NCBI GenBank assembly: GCA_965267335.1
Contig: OZ253953.1
Coordinates: 1,488,001-1,552,000 of the forward strand
DNA: 64,000 nt
Direction: 5' to 3'
From: G965267335 sp965267335
GTDB taxonomy: Bacteria; Bacteroidota; Bacteroidia; Cytophagales; JAAEPT01
The notes under the pieces: model-generated
Database searches by the model: none
The model's input: the letters and a program-made list of their open reading frames with translations, nothing else
Told to the model about the DNA's origin: nothing
Translations under genes and position numbers: made by a program
In this document: positions 49,716 to 57,288 of the stretch, piece by piece
How the letters are laid out: each line of letters begins with the position of its first letter
Numbering within the stretch: the first letter of the stretch is position 1

Positions 49716-50807
49716 ATGATTGATTTAAAATTAAATAGCTTAGAAAGTTGGTCAGGCGTAAGTGGTCGACCACTTATTATTGCCGGCCCATGTAGTGCGG
49801 AATCAGAAGAGCAGATTATGACAGTTGCCAAAGCCTTACAAGGCAAAGGGATTGACTATATGAGAGCTGGTATTTGGAAGCCAAGAACAAGACCAAATAG
49901 TTTTGAGGGGATTGGTGAAGACGGTTTGAAATGGCTCAAAATGGTGAAGGATGAGTTGGGTATGAAGGTAGGAACCGAAGTGGCGAACCCAGAGCACGTA
50001 GAGCTCTCTTTAAAATATGGAATTGATGCACTATGGATTGGTGCCAGAACAACAGTTAACCCTTTTGCAGTACAGGAAATTGCTGATTCACTTCAAGGTG
50101 TAGATGTTCCTGTCCTGGTTAAGAATCCAATCAATCCGGATACACAACTATGGATTGGGGCGATCGAAAGAATACATGGTGCAGGTATCAGAAGCCTGGC
50201 AGCCATTCATAGAGGCGTTTCGACCTACGAGAAAAGAAAATACAGAAATAAGCCGATGTGGCAAATGGCTATTGAGTTGAAAAGACTTCTGCCAAATATT
50301 CCAATTATCAATGATCCAAGCCACATTGCGGGCAAGAGAGATTTGATTTTTGAAGTGTGTCAAAAGGCTATGGACATGGGACTTGACGGGTTGATGATAG
50401 AAACCCATCCTAACCCAGATGAAGCATGGAGTGATGCGGCACAACAGGTTACTCCTGATGCTTTGACTAAAATACTCGCTGATCTACAGATAAGAAATGT
50501 AAGCACGGATAATATCGAATTTAATGCTTCATTAGAGGATTTGAGAGAGAAGATCGATATGATCGACAAAGAATTGATCGATGCACTTGCTGAAAGATTC
50601 AAAGTTGTAGGCCAAATAGGAGAGTACAAAAAAGAAAATAACGTTACAACGTTACAGGTGGCTCGATGGGATGCATTATTGCAGGATCGTGTAGCGCATG
50701 GAGTGGCTCAGGACTTGAAAGAAGATTTCATCAAAGAGATCTATAAACTTATTCACAAAGAATCAATTAAGAAGCAAAGTGAGATAATGAATAATGTGAA
50801 TGCTTAA
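49716..50807 (+). CDS. Bifunctional 3-deoxy-7-phosphoheptulonate synthase / chorismate mutase
   Basis: First shikimate enzyme fused to chorismate mutase, 363 residues. Residues 1 to about 260 are a type I-beta DAHP synthase: IIAGPCSAESEEQ, RAGIWKPRTRPNSFEG, KNPINPDTQLW, and INDPSHIAGKRD with the metal-binding residues. From about residue 270 an AroQ-type chorismate mutase follows (DLREKIDMIDKELIDALAERF, KKEN). The C-terminal placement of the mutase is as in the Porphyromonas enzyme, where the mutase domain mediates feedback control. GGAGG lies three bases before the ATG, rare in this window. The last eight bases overlap aroB. Confidence 0.94.
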   Translation: MIDLKLNSLESWSGVSGRPLIIAGPCSAESEEQIMTVAKALQGKGIDYMRAGIWKPRTRPNSFEGIGEDGLKWLKMVKDELGMKVGTEVANPEHVELSLKYGIDALWIGARTTVNPFAVQEIADSLQGVDVPVLVKNPINPDTQLWIGAIERIHGAGIRSLAAIHRGVSTYEKRKYRNKPMWQMAIELKRLLPNIPIINDPSHIAGKRDLIFEVCQKAMDMGLDGLMIETHPNPDEAWSDAAQQVTPDALTKILADLQIRNVSTDNIEFNASLEDLREKIDMIDKELIDALAERFKVVGQIGEYKKENNVTTLQVARWDALLQDRVAHGVAQDLKEDFIKEIYKLIHKESIKKQSEIMNNVNA

Positions 50808-51849
50808 CGACAGTGAGGCAAATATTTTCATTACAAACGATCACACTTCTAAGATCTCTGAAATAATTTCATCAGGTGGTTACACCAATGTAGGGGTAAT
50901 CGTTGATGAAAACACAAAAGAACATTGCCTACCTCTTCTTGGTAAGGTATTTCCAAAAGAACCTATCATAATAGAAATAAAGAGTGGAGAGGAAAATAAA
51001 AACCTCTCCACTTGTTCTTTTATTTGGCAAAAGTTAACTGACCAACACTTTGACAGAAAAGGGATCGTTTTGAACCTTGGTGGTGGTGTTATCGGTGATA
51101 TGGGTGGCTTTTGTGCATCTACCTATAAGCGTGGGATTGACTTCATTCAGATTCCTACAACTTTGTTGTCTCAAGTTGATGCAAGTGTTGGCGGGAAGTT
51201 AGGGATAGATTTCGATCATTATAAGAATCACATTGGTGTATTCAGAGTACCAAATGCTGTGGTAATCAATACTCGATTTCTTGAGACTCTTCCCAAAAGA
51301 GAATTGAGATCTGGTTATGCAGAAGTGATCAAACACGCCTTAATTGCTGATGCTGAAAAATGGGACAATCTAAAGGCGAAACAATTACAGGACCTCGATT
51401 GGCAGGATATTGCAGTTCATTCTGTTAAGATTAAGTCTGCGATAGCGAAGGAGGACCCTTATGAGTCTGGGCTTAGAAAGATTCTTAACTTTGGTCACAC
51501 AATTGGTCATGCGGTGGAAAGCTTTTATCTGCCTGATCCGGATAAAAAGTTGTTGCATGGTGAAGCGATTGCAATTGGTATGATTGCTGAAGCTTATCTA
51601 GCCGCAGACAAAGGATTTATTTCCATAGATGAAAGCAATGAAATAAAGGATTATATAGTTTCTGTGTATGGAAAACCTGAGGTGGCCCAAAGTAATTACG
51701 GACAAATTGTTGAGTTGACGCTTCAGGATAAAAAGAATAAAGGGGGTGTTGTATTAGCTTCATTGCTTGAAAAAGTAGGCCAGGCAAATTATGACATCGA
51801 AATAAACGAAAAAGATATTATCGCAGGACTAGATTATTATAACAACTAA
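50800..51849 (+). CDS. aroB: 3-dehydroquinate synthase
   Basis: Second shikimate enzyme, NAD- and metal-dependent, 349 residues. The nucleotide-binding GGGVIGDMGGFCASTYKRG and the following IPTTLLSQVDASVGGK are diagnostic. Metal ligands are seen in RSGYAEVIKHALI (Glu), LNFGHTIGHAVE (His) and LLHGEAIAIGM (His). The ATG is inside the last codons of the upstream gene (ATGCTTAA overlap), and its stop overlaps aroA by one base, so all three are translationally coupled. Confidence 0.96.
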   Translation: MLNDSEANIFITNDHTSKISEIISSGGYTNVGVIVDENTKEHCLPLLGKVFPKEPIIIEIKSGEENKNLSTCSFIWQKLTDQHFDRKGIVLNLGGGVIGDMGGFCASTYKRGIDFIQIPTTLLSQVDASVGGKLGIDFDHYKNHIGVFRVPNAVVINTRFLETLPKRELRSGYAEVIKHALIADAEKWDNLKAKQLQDLDWQDIAVHSVKIKSAIAKEDPYESGLRKILNFGHTIGHAVESFYLPDPDKKLLHGEAIAIGMIAEAYLAADKGFISIDESNEIKDYIVSVYGKPEVAQSNYGQIVELTLQDKKNKGGVVLASLLEKVGQANYDIEINEKDIIAGLDYYNN

Positions 51850-53093
51850 TGTCTTCCAATAACATCCAGGTATCACACGCAAGTAAGAAGGTAAAATGTA
51901 CCATAGATCTTGCTTCTTCGAAAAGCGAAAGCAACCGAGCACTTATCATAAATGCGCTATCAGGTGGAAAAGCGAAACTTTCCAGGCTGGCCAATGCCAG
52001 AGATACAGAAACCATGCAACGCTTGCTGAAAGATAAGGGTGAAGTGTGGGATGTCTTGGATGCAGGCACTACAATGCGCTTTTGTACAGCTTTCGCGGCA
52101 GTAACTGGCAGGAAGGTCTTGATGACAGGAACAGAACGTATGCAGCAAAGACCTATCGGTATTTTGGTTGACGCTTTACGTGAGTTGGGCGCAGATATTG
52201 ACTATATCAAGAATGAGGGTTATCCACCTCATCAAATCAATGGGTTCGACTCATCGAAAGGGACGGCTAAACTTTCCATTCGTGGAGACGTGAGTAGTCA
52301 GTATATTTCAGCACTATTGATGGTCGCACCTTGCCTGCCGAATGGCTTGACTTTAGAGCTGACTGGAAAAGTTGGTTCTAAGCCCTATATATTAATGACA
52401 TTGAATTTGATGAAGCATTTTGGGGTTTCTTCTACCTGGAATGACAACATAATTAGTGTTCTTCCACAACAGTATGCAGAAAATAACTATACAATAGAAT
52501 CTGATTGGTCTGGAGCAAGCTATTGGTATAGTATTGCTGCACTTGCTGATGATGCAGAGATTGAATTGATCGGGTTAAGGAAAGATTCTAATCAAGGGGA
52601 TAGTGTATTGGTCGAGCTGATGGATCTATTAGGGGTTAAGTCTACTTTTAATAATAAAGGTGTAGTTCTTACCAAGAAAGAGCACAAAGATTCGATCGAA
52701 TGGGATTTTACCCATTGTCCTGATATCGCACAAACCATTTCAGTTATTTGTGCTGTGAAAGGAATAAATGCCAGAATGACCGGACTGGAAAGTTTAAGAA
52801 TTAAGGAAACAGACCGTATTGAGGCTATTAAAGATGAACTTGCTAAGTTTGGAGTTTCTGTCAAAGTAGAAGGAGACGAGGCCATTGAGATTACTGACGC
52901 GCAGTTTCAGTTGAAGCCAGGGGCCTTAATTAATACTTATGATGATCATCGTATGGCCATGGCTTTTGCCCCATTAGGGCTGCTTTTTGATATTGAGGTT
53001 GAGGATAAGGAGGTTGTTAATAAATCGTACCCGGATTTTTGGAAGGACTTACAACTGGCAGGCTTTGAGTTTAAAAACCTCGTTGTCGGATAG
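51849..53093 (+). CDS. aroA: 3-phosphoshikimate 1-carboxyvinyltransferase (EPSP synthase)
   Basis: Joins shikimate-3-phosphate and phosphoenolpyruvate; 414 residues. Motifs are recognisable but divergent from the enterobacterial type: ASSKSESNRALI (substrate-binding Lys and Ser), LDAGTTMRFCTAF, QQRPIGILVDALR, RGDVSSQYISALL and the C-terminal RIKETDRIEAI and DDHRMAMAFA. It is the last gene of the DAHP synthase-aroB-aroA operon. The convergent glycosyltransferase gene ends one base beyond its stop, leaving no space for a terminator. Confidence 0.95.
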   Translation: MSSNNIQVSHASKKVKCTIDLASSKSESNRALIINALSGGKAKLSRLANARDTETMQRLLKDKGEVWDVLDAGTTMRFCTAFAAVTGRKVLMTGTERMQQRPIGILVDALRELGADIDYIKNEGYPPHQINGFDSSKGTAKLSIRGDVSSQYISALLMVAPCLPNGLTLELTGKVGSKPYILMTLNLMKHFGVSSTWNDNIISVLPQQYAENNYTIESDWSGASYWYSIAALADDAEIELIGLRKDSNQGDSVLVELMDLLGVKSTFNNKGVVLTKKEHKDSIEWDFTHCPDIAQTISVICAVKGINARMTGLESLRIKETDRIEAIKDELAKFGVSVKVEGDEAIEITDAQFQLKPGALINTYDDHRMAMAFAPLGLLFDIEVEDKEVVNKSYPDFWKDLQLAGFEFKNLVVG

Positions 53094-53094
53094 T

Positions 53095-54093
53095 TTATTG
53101 AATAAAGAAGAACTTCCTAAAGGCCTTTCTTTCTGGAATTTTAAATAGAAGTACCTTAAAAAAACTTTTAAGAAACCCCCATCCGTAGCAGTACATTTGG
53201 ATGAAGCTGGCATAAATGGCCATTATTGAAATACCAATATGCTTTGTTTGGAGGATTGCGTCTGTAAAAACGATCACAGGAAAGCATGCCAACGGTATTA
53301 AGAATAGCGGAGTGACCACTGCGCCTAAGATTATCGAAATAACAGAAAACAGTAAGAACAAGGTAGGTAAGAGGTAGGTTGGCTTAAATTTTTCAGGGTA
53401 CCACTTTATTAATATAACCCTTACAACACCAAACTTATAGACCTGCTTGGCAAATTTAGAAAAATCTATTCTCCTCTTATGATAGACATAGGCTTCTTCT
53501 ATTAACCCCACTTTATACCCAGCATCCATAATCCGGTAACTGAGGTCGGGGTCCTCGCCTGGATGAATATCTGAAAATCCTCCAACCTTTTGGTACACCT
53601 CCTTTTTGATTCCCATATTGAAGCTTCTTGGTTGGTACTTGTCCAATTTATTCTTTTTACCTCTTACGCCCCCCGTGGTGATTATAGAGGTCATGGAGTA
53701 GTTTATTGCTTTCTGGATGTTGCTAAAGGACTCGTGTGCACTATCTGGCCCCCCAAAGGCATCAAGTGGAGTATCTGTTAGAGATTGCTCTACATTTTCA
53801 AAATAGTCCGGAGGTATGATACAGTCACTGTCGAAAAATATCAAGTATTCACCCTGACCCTTTTCCATTCCAATATTCCTACTGTCACCAGGACCTGAAT
53901 TTTCCTTGTAATGATACTTGATATCTAAATCATCTTTGTATTTAGCAACAATACCATCACATTTCTCCGATGAACCGTCTTCAATTAGTACTATTTCAAA
54001 ATTTTTAAAGGTCTGTTCCTTCAAACTTTGAAGTAATTCGTCAACCTCGTTTGGTCGGTTGTAAACAGGTACAATGACTGAGTACTTGATCAT
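53095..54093 (-). CDS. Family 2 glycosyltransferase with C-terminal membrane segments
   Basis: 332 residues. The GT-A catalytic domain starts YSVIVPVYNRPNEVDELLQSL and shows the nucleotide-binding EDGSSEKC, the DSDCIIPPDYF (DxD-like) and GEDPDLSYRIMDAGYKVG (the ED motif). Two or three hydrophobic segments near residues 240-310 (LLPTLFLLFSVISIILGAVV and neighbours) anchor it in the inner membrane. The donor and acceptor sugars cannot be read from sequence. It lies 45 bases downstream of the desaturase gene on the same strand and may be cotranscribed with it. Confidence 0.88.
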   Translation of the reverse strand: MIKYSVIVPVYNRPNEVDELLQSLKEQTFKNFEIVLIEDGSSEKCDGIVAKYKDDLDIKYHYKENSGPGDSRNIGMEKGQGEYLIFFDSDCIIPPDYFENVEQSLTDTPLDAFGGPDSAHESFSNIQKAINYSMTSIITTGGVRGKKNKLDKYQPRSFNMGIKKEVYQKVGGFSDIHPGEDPDLSYRIMDAGYKVGLIEEAYVYHKRRIDFSKFAKQVYKFGVVRVILIKWYPEKFKPTYLLPTLFLLFSVISIILGAVVTPLFLIPLACFPVIVFTDAILQTKHIGISIMAIYASFIQMYCYGWGFLKSFFKVLLFKIPERKAFRKFFFIQ

Positions 54094-54138
54094 ATTTTCA
54101 CTAGAAATTTTCCTCTTTGCTATGTGAAGATAACGAAT

Positions 54139-55197
54139 TTATGCTGCTTGAGAGTGTCTCTTTTTTTTGTTGCCTTTAGATTTTTGAGATTCCAGAAATG
54201 CCTGCTTAAAATCTCGATATGATGATACTGCACCTAGTTTGTACATGATGTAGATATAGATCCAGGCAAGGTCTAGTTGGTATGGTAAAAAACCTGCCCT
54301 TGCGCCTTCCGGATAAAGGTGATGGTTGTTGTGCCATTCTCCCGAAAAATAACCGGGTCTCGTTTGATTAATAGATAAATTTCTCCGATCAAAGTCGATT
54401 CCATCCTTGTGTTTTTCTTTTCCACCACCATGTCCGGTGTAGTTGAATGCCCGAACTAAAATAAACCAAAACATGGCCCCGGTAAACATAGCACAAGATA
54501 AGCCATGACCTCCAATAAAATAGAATGCGGTATACCAGAATGACCAATTCAATAACCAGACCGTAATAAAGTAGAGGGGGGAGGTTGCTGTTCCCCACTT
54601 CAAATATTGCTTGTAACTATTGAGCTTCAATCCGGTGTGAGAAAGATAGTTGCATACTTTTCTATAATCACTTTCCTTAAGATTCTTATTAATGCCCTGG
54701 TGGTTAACATCTGCTAGCATACAATAGAGGAATCCAGCTCGTGCATTATATGGGTCTCCAGGAAGGTCTGATTTTGCATGATGGACATGGTGTGAAACGC
54801 AATAGGTCTCTTCGGGTACGGTTTTTATAACAAGGTTTTGAGTTATAATTCTCCAGATTGGATGACTAAAAGTGTAGGCCTTGTGTGTACTAAAGCGATG
54901 AAGCCAAATAGTGCCATGTGTACTCATAATGATCATGGAATAAATCCAAATGAATCCGAACTGCCACCAATCAAAAAATTTAAATGCAAAGAGAAAGAAA
55001 AATGGGGTCATGCAGAGAATTTTGAACCAACCGGCAAATGCCAACCAGTTCTTCCTGCTTTTAAAAATATTGACTCTGGAAAACGCTTCTTTGAAAAGCT
55101 GTTTTGTACTCGGAATAATTAATTCTCCATTCTCATCTTCCCAACCGTAAGAGGGGGTTTGCAAAATTCTATCGATAAATGCCATAAACGAGTTCAC
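54139..55197 (-). CDS. Fatty acid desaturase, acyl-CoA delta-9 type
   Basis: Membrane-bound di-iron desaturase of 352 residues. The three histidine boxes are present in order: HRFSTH (HxxxxH) near residue 100, HHVHH near residue 135 and HNNHH near residue 290. Four hydrophobic segments in two pairs separate them. A second ATG four codons in (MAFIDRIL) is an alternative start. The protein would introduce a double bond into membrane acyl chains, fitting adaptation to low temperature. The C-terminus is basic. The 286 bases upstream are non-coding. Confidence 0.9.
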   Translation of the reverse strand: MNSFMAFIDRILQTPSYGWEDENGELIIPSTKQLFKEAFSRVNIFKSRKNWLAFAGWFKILCMTPFFFLFAFKFFDWWQFGFIWIYSMIIMSTHGTIWLHRFSTHKAYTFSHPIWRIITQNLVIKTVPEETYCVSHHVHHAKSDLPGDPYNARAGFLYCMLADVNHQGINKNLKESDYRKVCNYLSHTGLKLNSYKQYLKWGTATSPLYFITVWLLNWSFWYTAFYFIGGHGLSCAMFTGAMFWFILVRAFNYTGHGGGKEKHKDGIDFDRRNLSINQTRPGYFSGEWHNNHHLYPEGARAGFLPYQLDLAWIYIYIMYKLGAVSSYRDFKQAFLESQKSKGNKKKRHSQAA

Positions 55198-55483
55198 AAA
55201 TCAACACAGGTTTGATAAGTGATAAACTGTATTTGTAGACACAAGAGGAATGTCTCCGGTGTCTGGTTGTCAATTGAGTGTAGAAATCCCACATATCAGG
55301 CGCAAAGCTTAATTTGCCAAGCTTTCTGATTTAACCAAGCTTCTAATAAAAGGCTGATAATAGGGTGGGAAAATCAATAAACTAAATTCATTACTCGCTG
55401 AAGAGAATATAAATTTGTTTGATATACACTTCTTTACTTAGGTACAAATGTAAGCCTAAATTCTGTTCAAACCTGACGGAAGG
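55198..55483. other. Non-coding gap before the desaturase gene
   Basis: No open frame of note. It contains TACATTTG on the minus strand (55452-55445), a possible -7 box that would leave a leader of about 240 bases before the desaturase, and an inverted repeat AAAGCTT (55304-55310) / AAGCTTT (55319-55325). No terminator or known riboswitch was recognised. Confidence 0.5.
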
Positions 55484-56404
55484 TCAATTTTTATCGGTTT
55501 TCAGGAAATCAACAATGGCATTAATCGATTCCACAGGTTGCTCCTCTTGAACAAAATGACCACATTCGAAACGGTGAATTTGGGCTTGAGGAAGCCGGTT
55601 GGTCCATTTGTCCAGGTATTTAGTTGTGATGAATTGGTCTCTGGTACCCCATAAGATGAGCCATTTTTTATTTTCTAATTTACTTAGCTGCTTCCATTGC
55701 TTTTGATACCAATCCGAAGAACCAACAAGTGATTTGGCAATTGTTAGAAGAGATTGCCGGGAGGCTTTATTAGGAAAAGGTTTGATGTAATGCCTGTGGA
55801 TTGATTTGTTTAATAGTCGTTTATTATGAAATCCCTTCTTGAGGAGAACCTTTGGAGAAAAGTTCATCTTCAGATATAGGAATTTTCCTAATGAGCTATT
55901 GATGATTTTATCAATTTTTTGAACGCTTTTTTCGTTTTTAGTTTCCCAAAGCCAGGTGTTGAAAAGTATGATATTTTTGATTCTGTGTGGAATTTGTAAG
56001 GCTGCTCCGATACCTATTGGTCCTCCAAAATCATGGACTACCAAAGTGATATTCTCCAGATTGAGTTTTTCTATGAGCTCAACCAATGCCTGGCAATGAG
56101 CTTTTGGAGTTCCTGCAAAACCCTCTTTTGGTACTGAAAGTCCGAACCCCAGGTTGTCGATGGCAATGCAACGATTAGTTTTAGCCAGCTCCTTAATATA
56201 ATTCCTATAGAGAAATGACCATGTGGGAGTTCCGTGTACAAAAAGTATTACTTCTCCCTCACCTTCATCAATGTAGTGCATTGTTCCGTTTTCAAGTTTG
56301 ATGAACTTGTTTTCAAATGGGTATAGTGTTGTATCTAACCATGGTTGTGCATGTGTGATCGTACTCATAACAAGAAGATTTAATGTGACTATAAAATGTT
56401 TCAT
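55484..56404 (-). CDS. Exported alpha/beta hydrolase, haloalkane dehalogenase-like
   Basis: 306 residues with a signal peptide (MKHFIVTLNLLVMSTITHAQ). The alpha/beta hydrolase fold has oxyanion segment HGTPTWSFLYR, nucleophile Asp in VVHDFGGPIG, a cap domain, and GTRDQFI and CGHFVQEE with the final His. Overall it is closest to haloalkane dehalogenases and related hydrolases. The halide-binding residues of those enzymes are altered: the residue after HG is Thr rather than Asn or Glu, and the residue after the nucleophile is Phe rather than Trp. Dehalogenase activity is therefore uncertain. The Crp/Fnr gene lies 55 bases upstream on the same strand and could be its regulator. Confidence 0.82.
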   Translation of the reverse strand: MKHFIVTLNLLVMSTITHAQPWLDTTLYPFENKFIKLENGTMHYIDEGEGEVILFVHGTPTWSFLYRNYIKELAKTNRCIAIDNLGFGLSVPKEGFAGTPKAHCQALVELIEKLNLENITLVVHDFGGPIGIGAALQIPHRIKNIILFNTWLWETKNEKSVQKIDKIINSSLGKFLYLKMNFSPKVLLKKGFHNKRLLNKSIHRHYIKPFPNKASRQSLLTIAKSLVGSSDWYQKQWKQLSKLENKKWLILWGTRDQFITTKYLDKWTNRLPQAQIHRFECGHFVQEEQPVESINAIVDFLKTDKN

Positions 56405-56459
56405 AGCTACAATTTCCCTCGCTAATGATTCATAATTCTTGGTTTATACCAAGATGTTA

Positions 56460-57032
56460 TTAAATCCGTACGCTGGTAATTAATTTACTGAAATTGGTAG
56501 GATCAATCCTTAAGTATGAGGCCAGATCTTTTTGTGAAACCATCTGGATGAGGTGCGGGCTACGTTTTGTAAAAGTTCTGAATCTTGTTTCAATATCATA
56601 TGCCATCAGTTCAGCATGACGATCGATCATTCCGACCAGAAAGTGCTCCATTGCTTTGCGGAACAATGTTTCAATTGGACGGTGCATGTTGAGCATCCTC
56701 TGGTAGTTCTCGTATGAGATTCGTTTGAACTTGCTCGCGGTTATGGTTTCCAGATAATATTTAGAAGGTCGTTGTTGTACGAATGAACCAGGAATTCCAC
56801 TAAAAGAAGGGGAATAGGTGAAAGCGACCACGTGTGCCCTTCCTTCATGCATAAAATAAGCCTTTTGTATTCCTTCAACTACATAATAGAACCCGGATTC
56901 AATCTCTCCTTCTCCTGTCATGATCGTCTTTTTGGGAACTTCACAATCCTTCCATAAAGAAGTAAATTCGGTAAGCAATTCTTCTTCTATTGGGTGAATC
57001 TGTGATAAAAACTGATTAATAGAAATATTCAT
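56460..57032 (-). CDS. Crp/Fnr family transcriptional regulator
   Basis: 190 residues from the ATG at 57032 (MNISINQFLSQIHPIEEE); the frame is open 15 codons further. An N-terminal cyclic-nucleotide-binding-like beta roll (residues about 20-115, GEIESGFYYVVEGIQKAYF) is followed by a dimerisation helix and a winged-helix DNA-binding domain with MVSQKDLASYLRIDPTNFSKL. It is shorter at the C-terminus than CRP and lacks Fe-S cysteines. Ligand and targets are unknown. A perfect inverted repeat 45 bases upstream suggests autoregulation, and the alpha/beta hydrolase downstream is a candidate target. Confidence 0.85.
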   Translation of the reverse strand: MNISINQFLSQIHPIEEELLTEFTSLWKDCEVPKKTIMTGEGEIESGFYYVVEGIQKAYFMHEGRAHVVAFTYSPSFSGIPGSFVQQRPSKYYLETITASKFKRISYENYQRMLNMHRPIETLFRKAMEHFLVGMIDRHAELMAYDIETRFRTFTKRSPHLIQMVSQKDLASYLRIDPTNFSKLITSVRI

Positions 57033-57076
57033 ATCATTTCTTGCCTGAACTAATTTACTACATCTGAATAAATACA

Positions 57077-57095
57077 TTTGGGTTGCATACCCAAA
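57077..57095. promoter_or_regulatory. Operator-like inverted repeat before the Crp/Fnr gene
   Basis: TTTGGGT and ACCCAAA flank five bases (TGCAT) in a 19-base perfect inverted repeat. On the minus strand it overlaps TAAAGTTTG, a -7-like element one base longer than consensus, so a bound protein would block the promoter. It could instead act as an RNA hairpin. Confidence 0.5.
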
Positions 57096-57288
57096 CTTTA
57101 TAAAATATAATCTTGAAATCTATTCTTGTAATGGTTTATGAATTTCATGGAAATTGTCATCCATTGAAGGTTGCTTTAAGGAAGCGATTATGTGTTGGTT
57201 AAAATATGTTAGGAGCATGATCATAGAGGTGGGTGATTACTCAAAAACTGATTGGAGATTAAGAAATTGGAACAAGAACTAGTCGAGG

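Noticed and set aside
55304..55325. AAAGCTT/AAGCTTT inverted repeat as a terminator of the alpha/beta hydrolase gene
   Set aside because: No T run follows on either strand and it is about 160 bases past the stop; kept only as a note in the gap entry.
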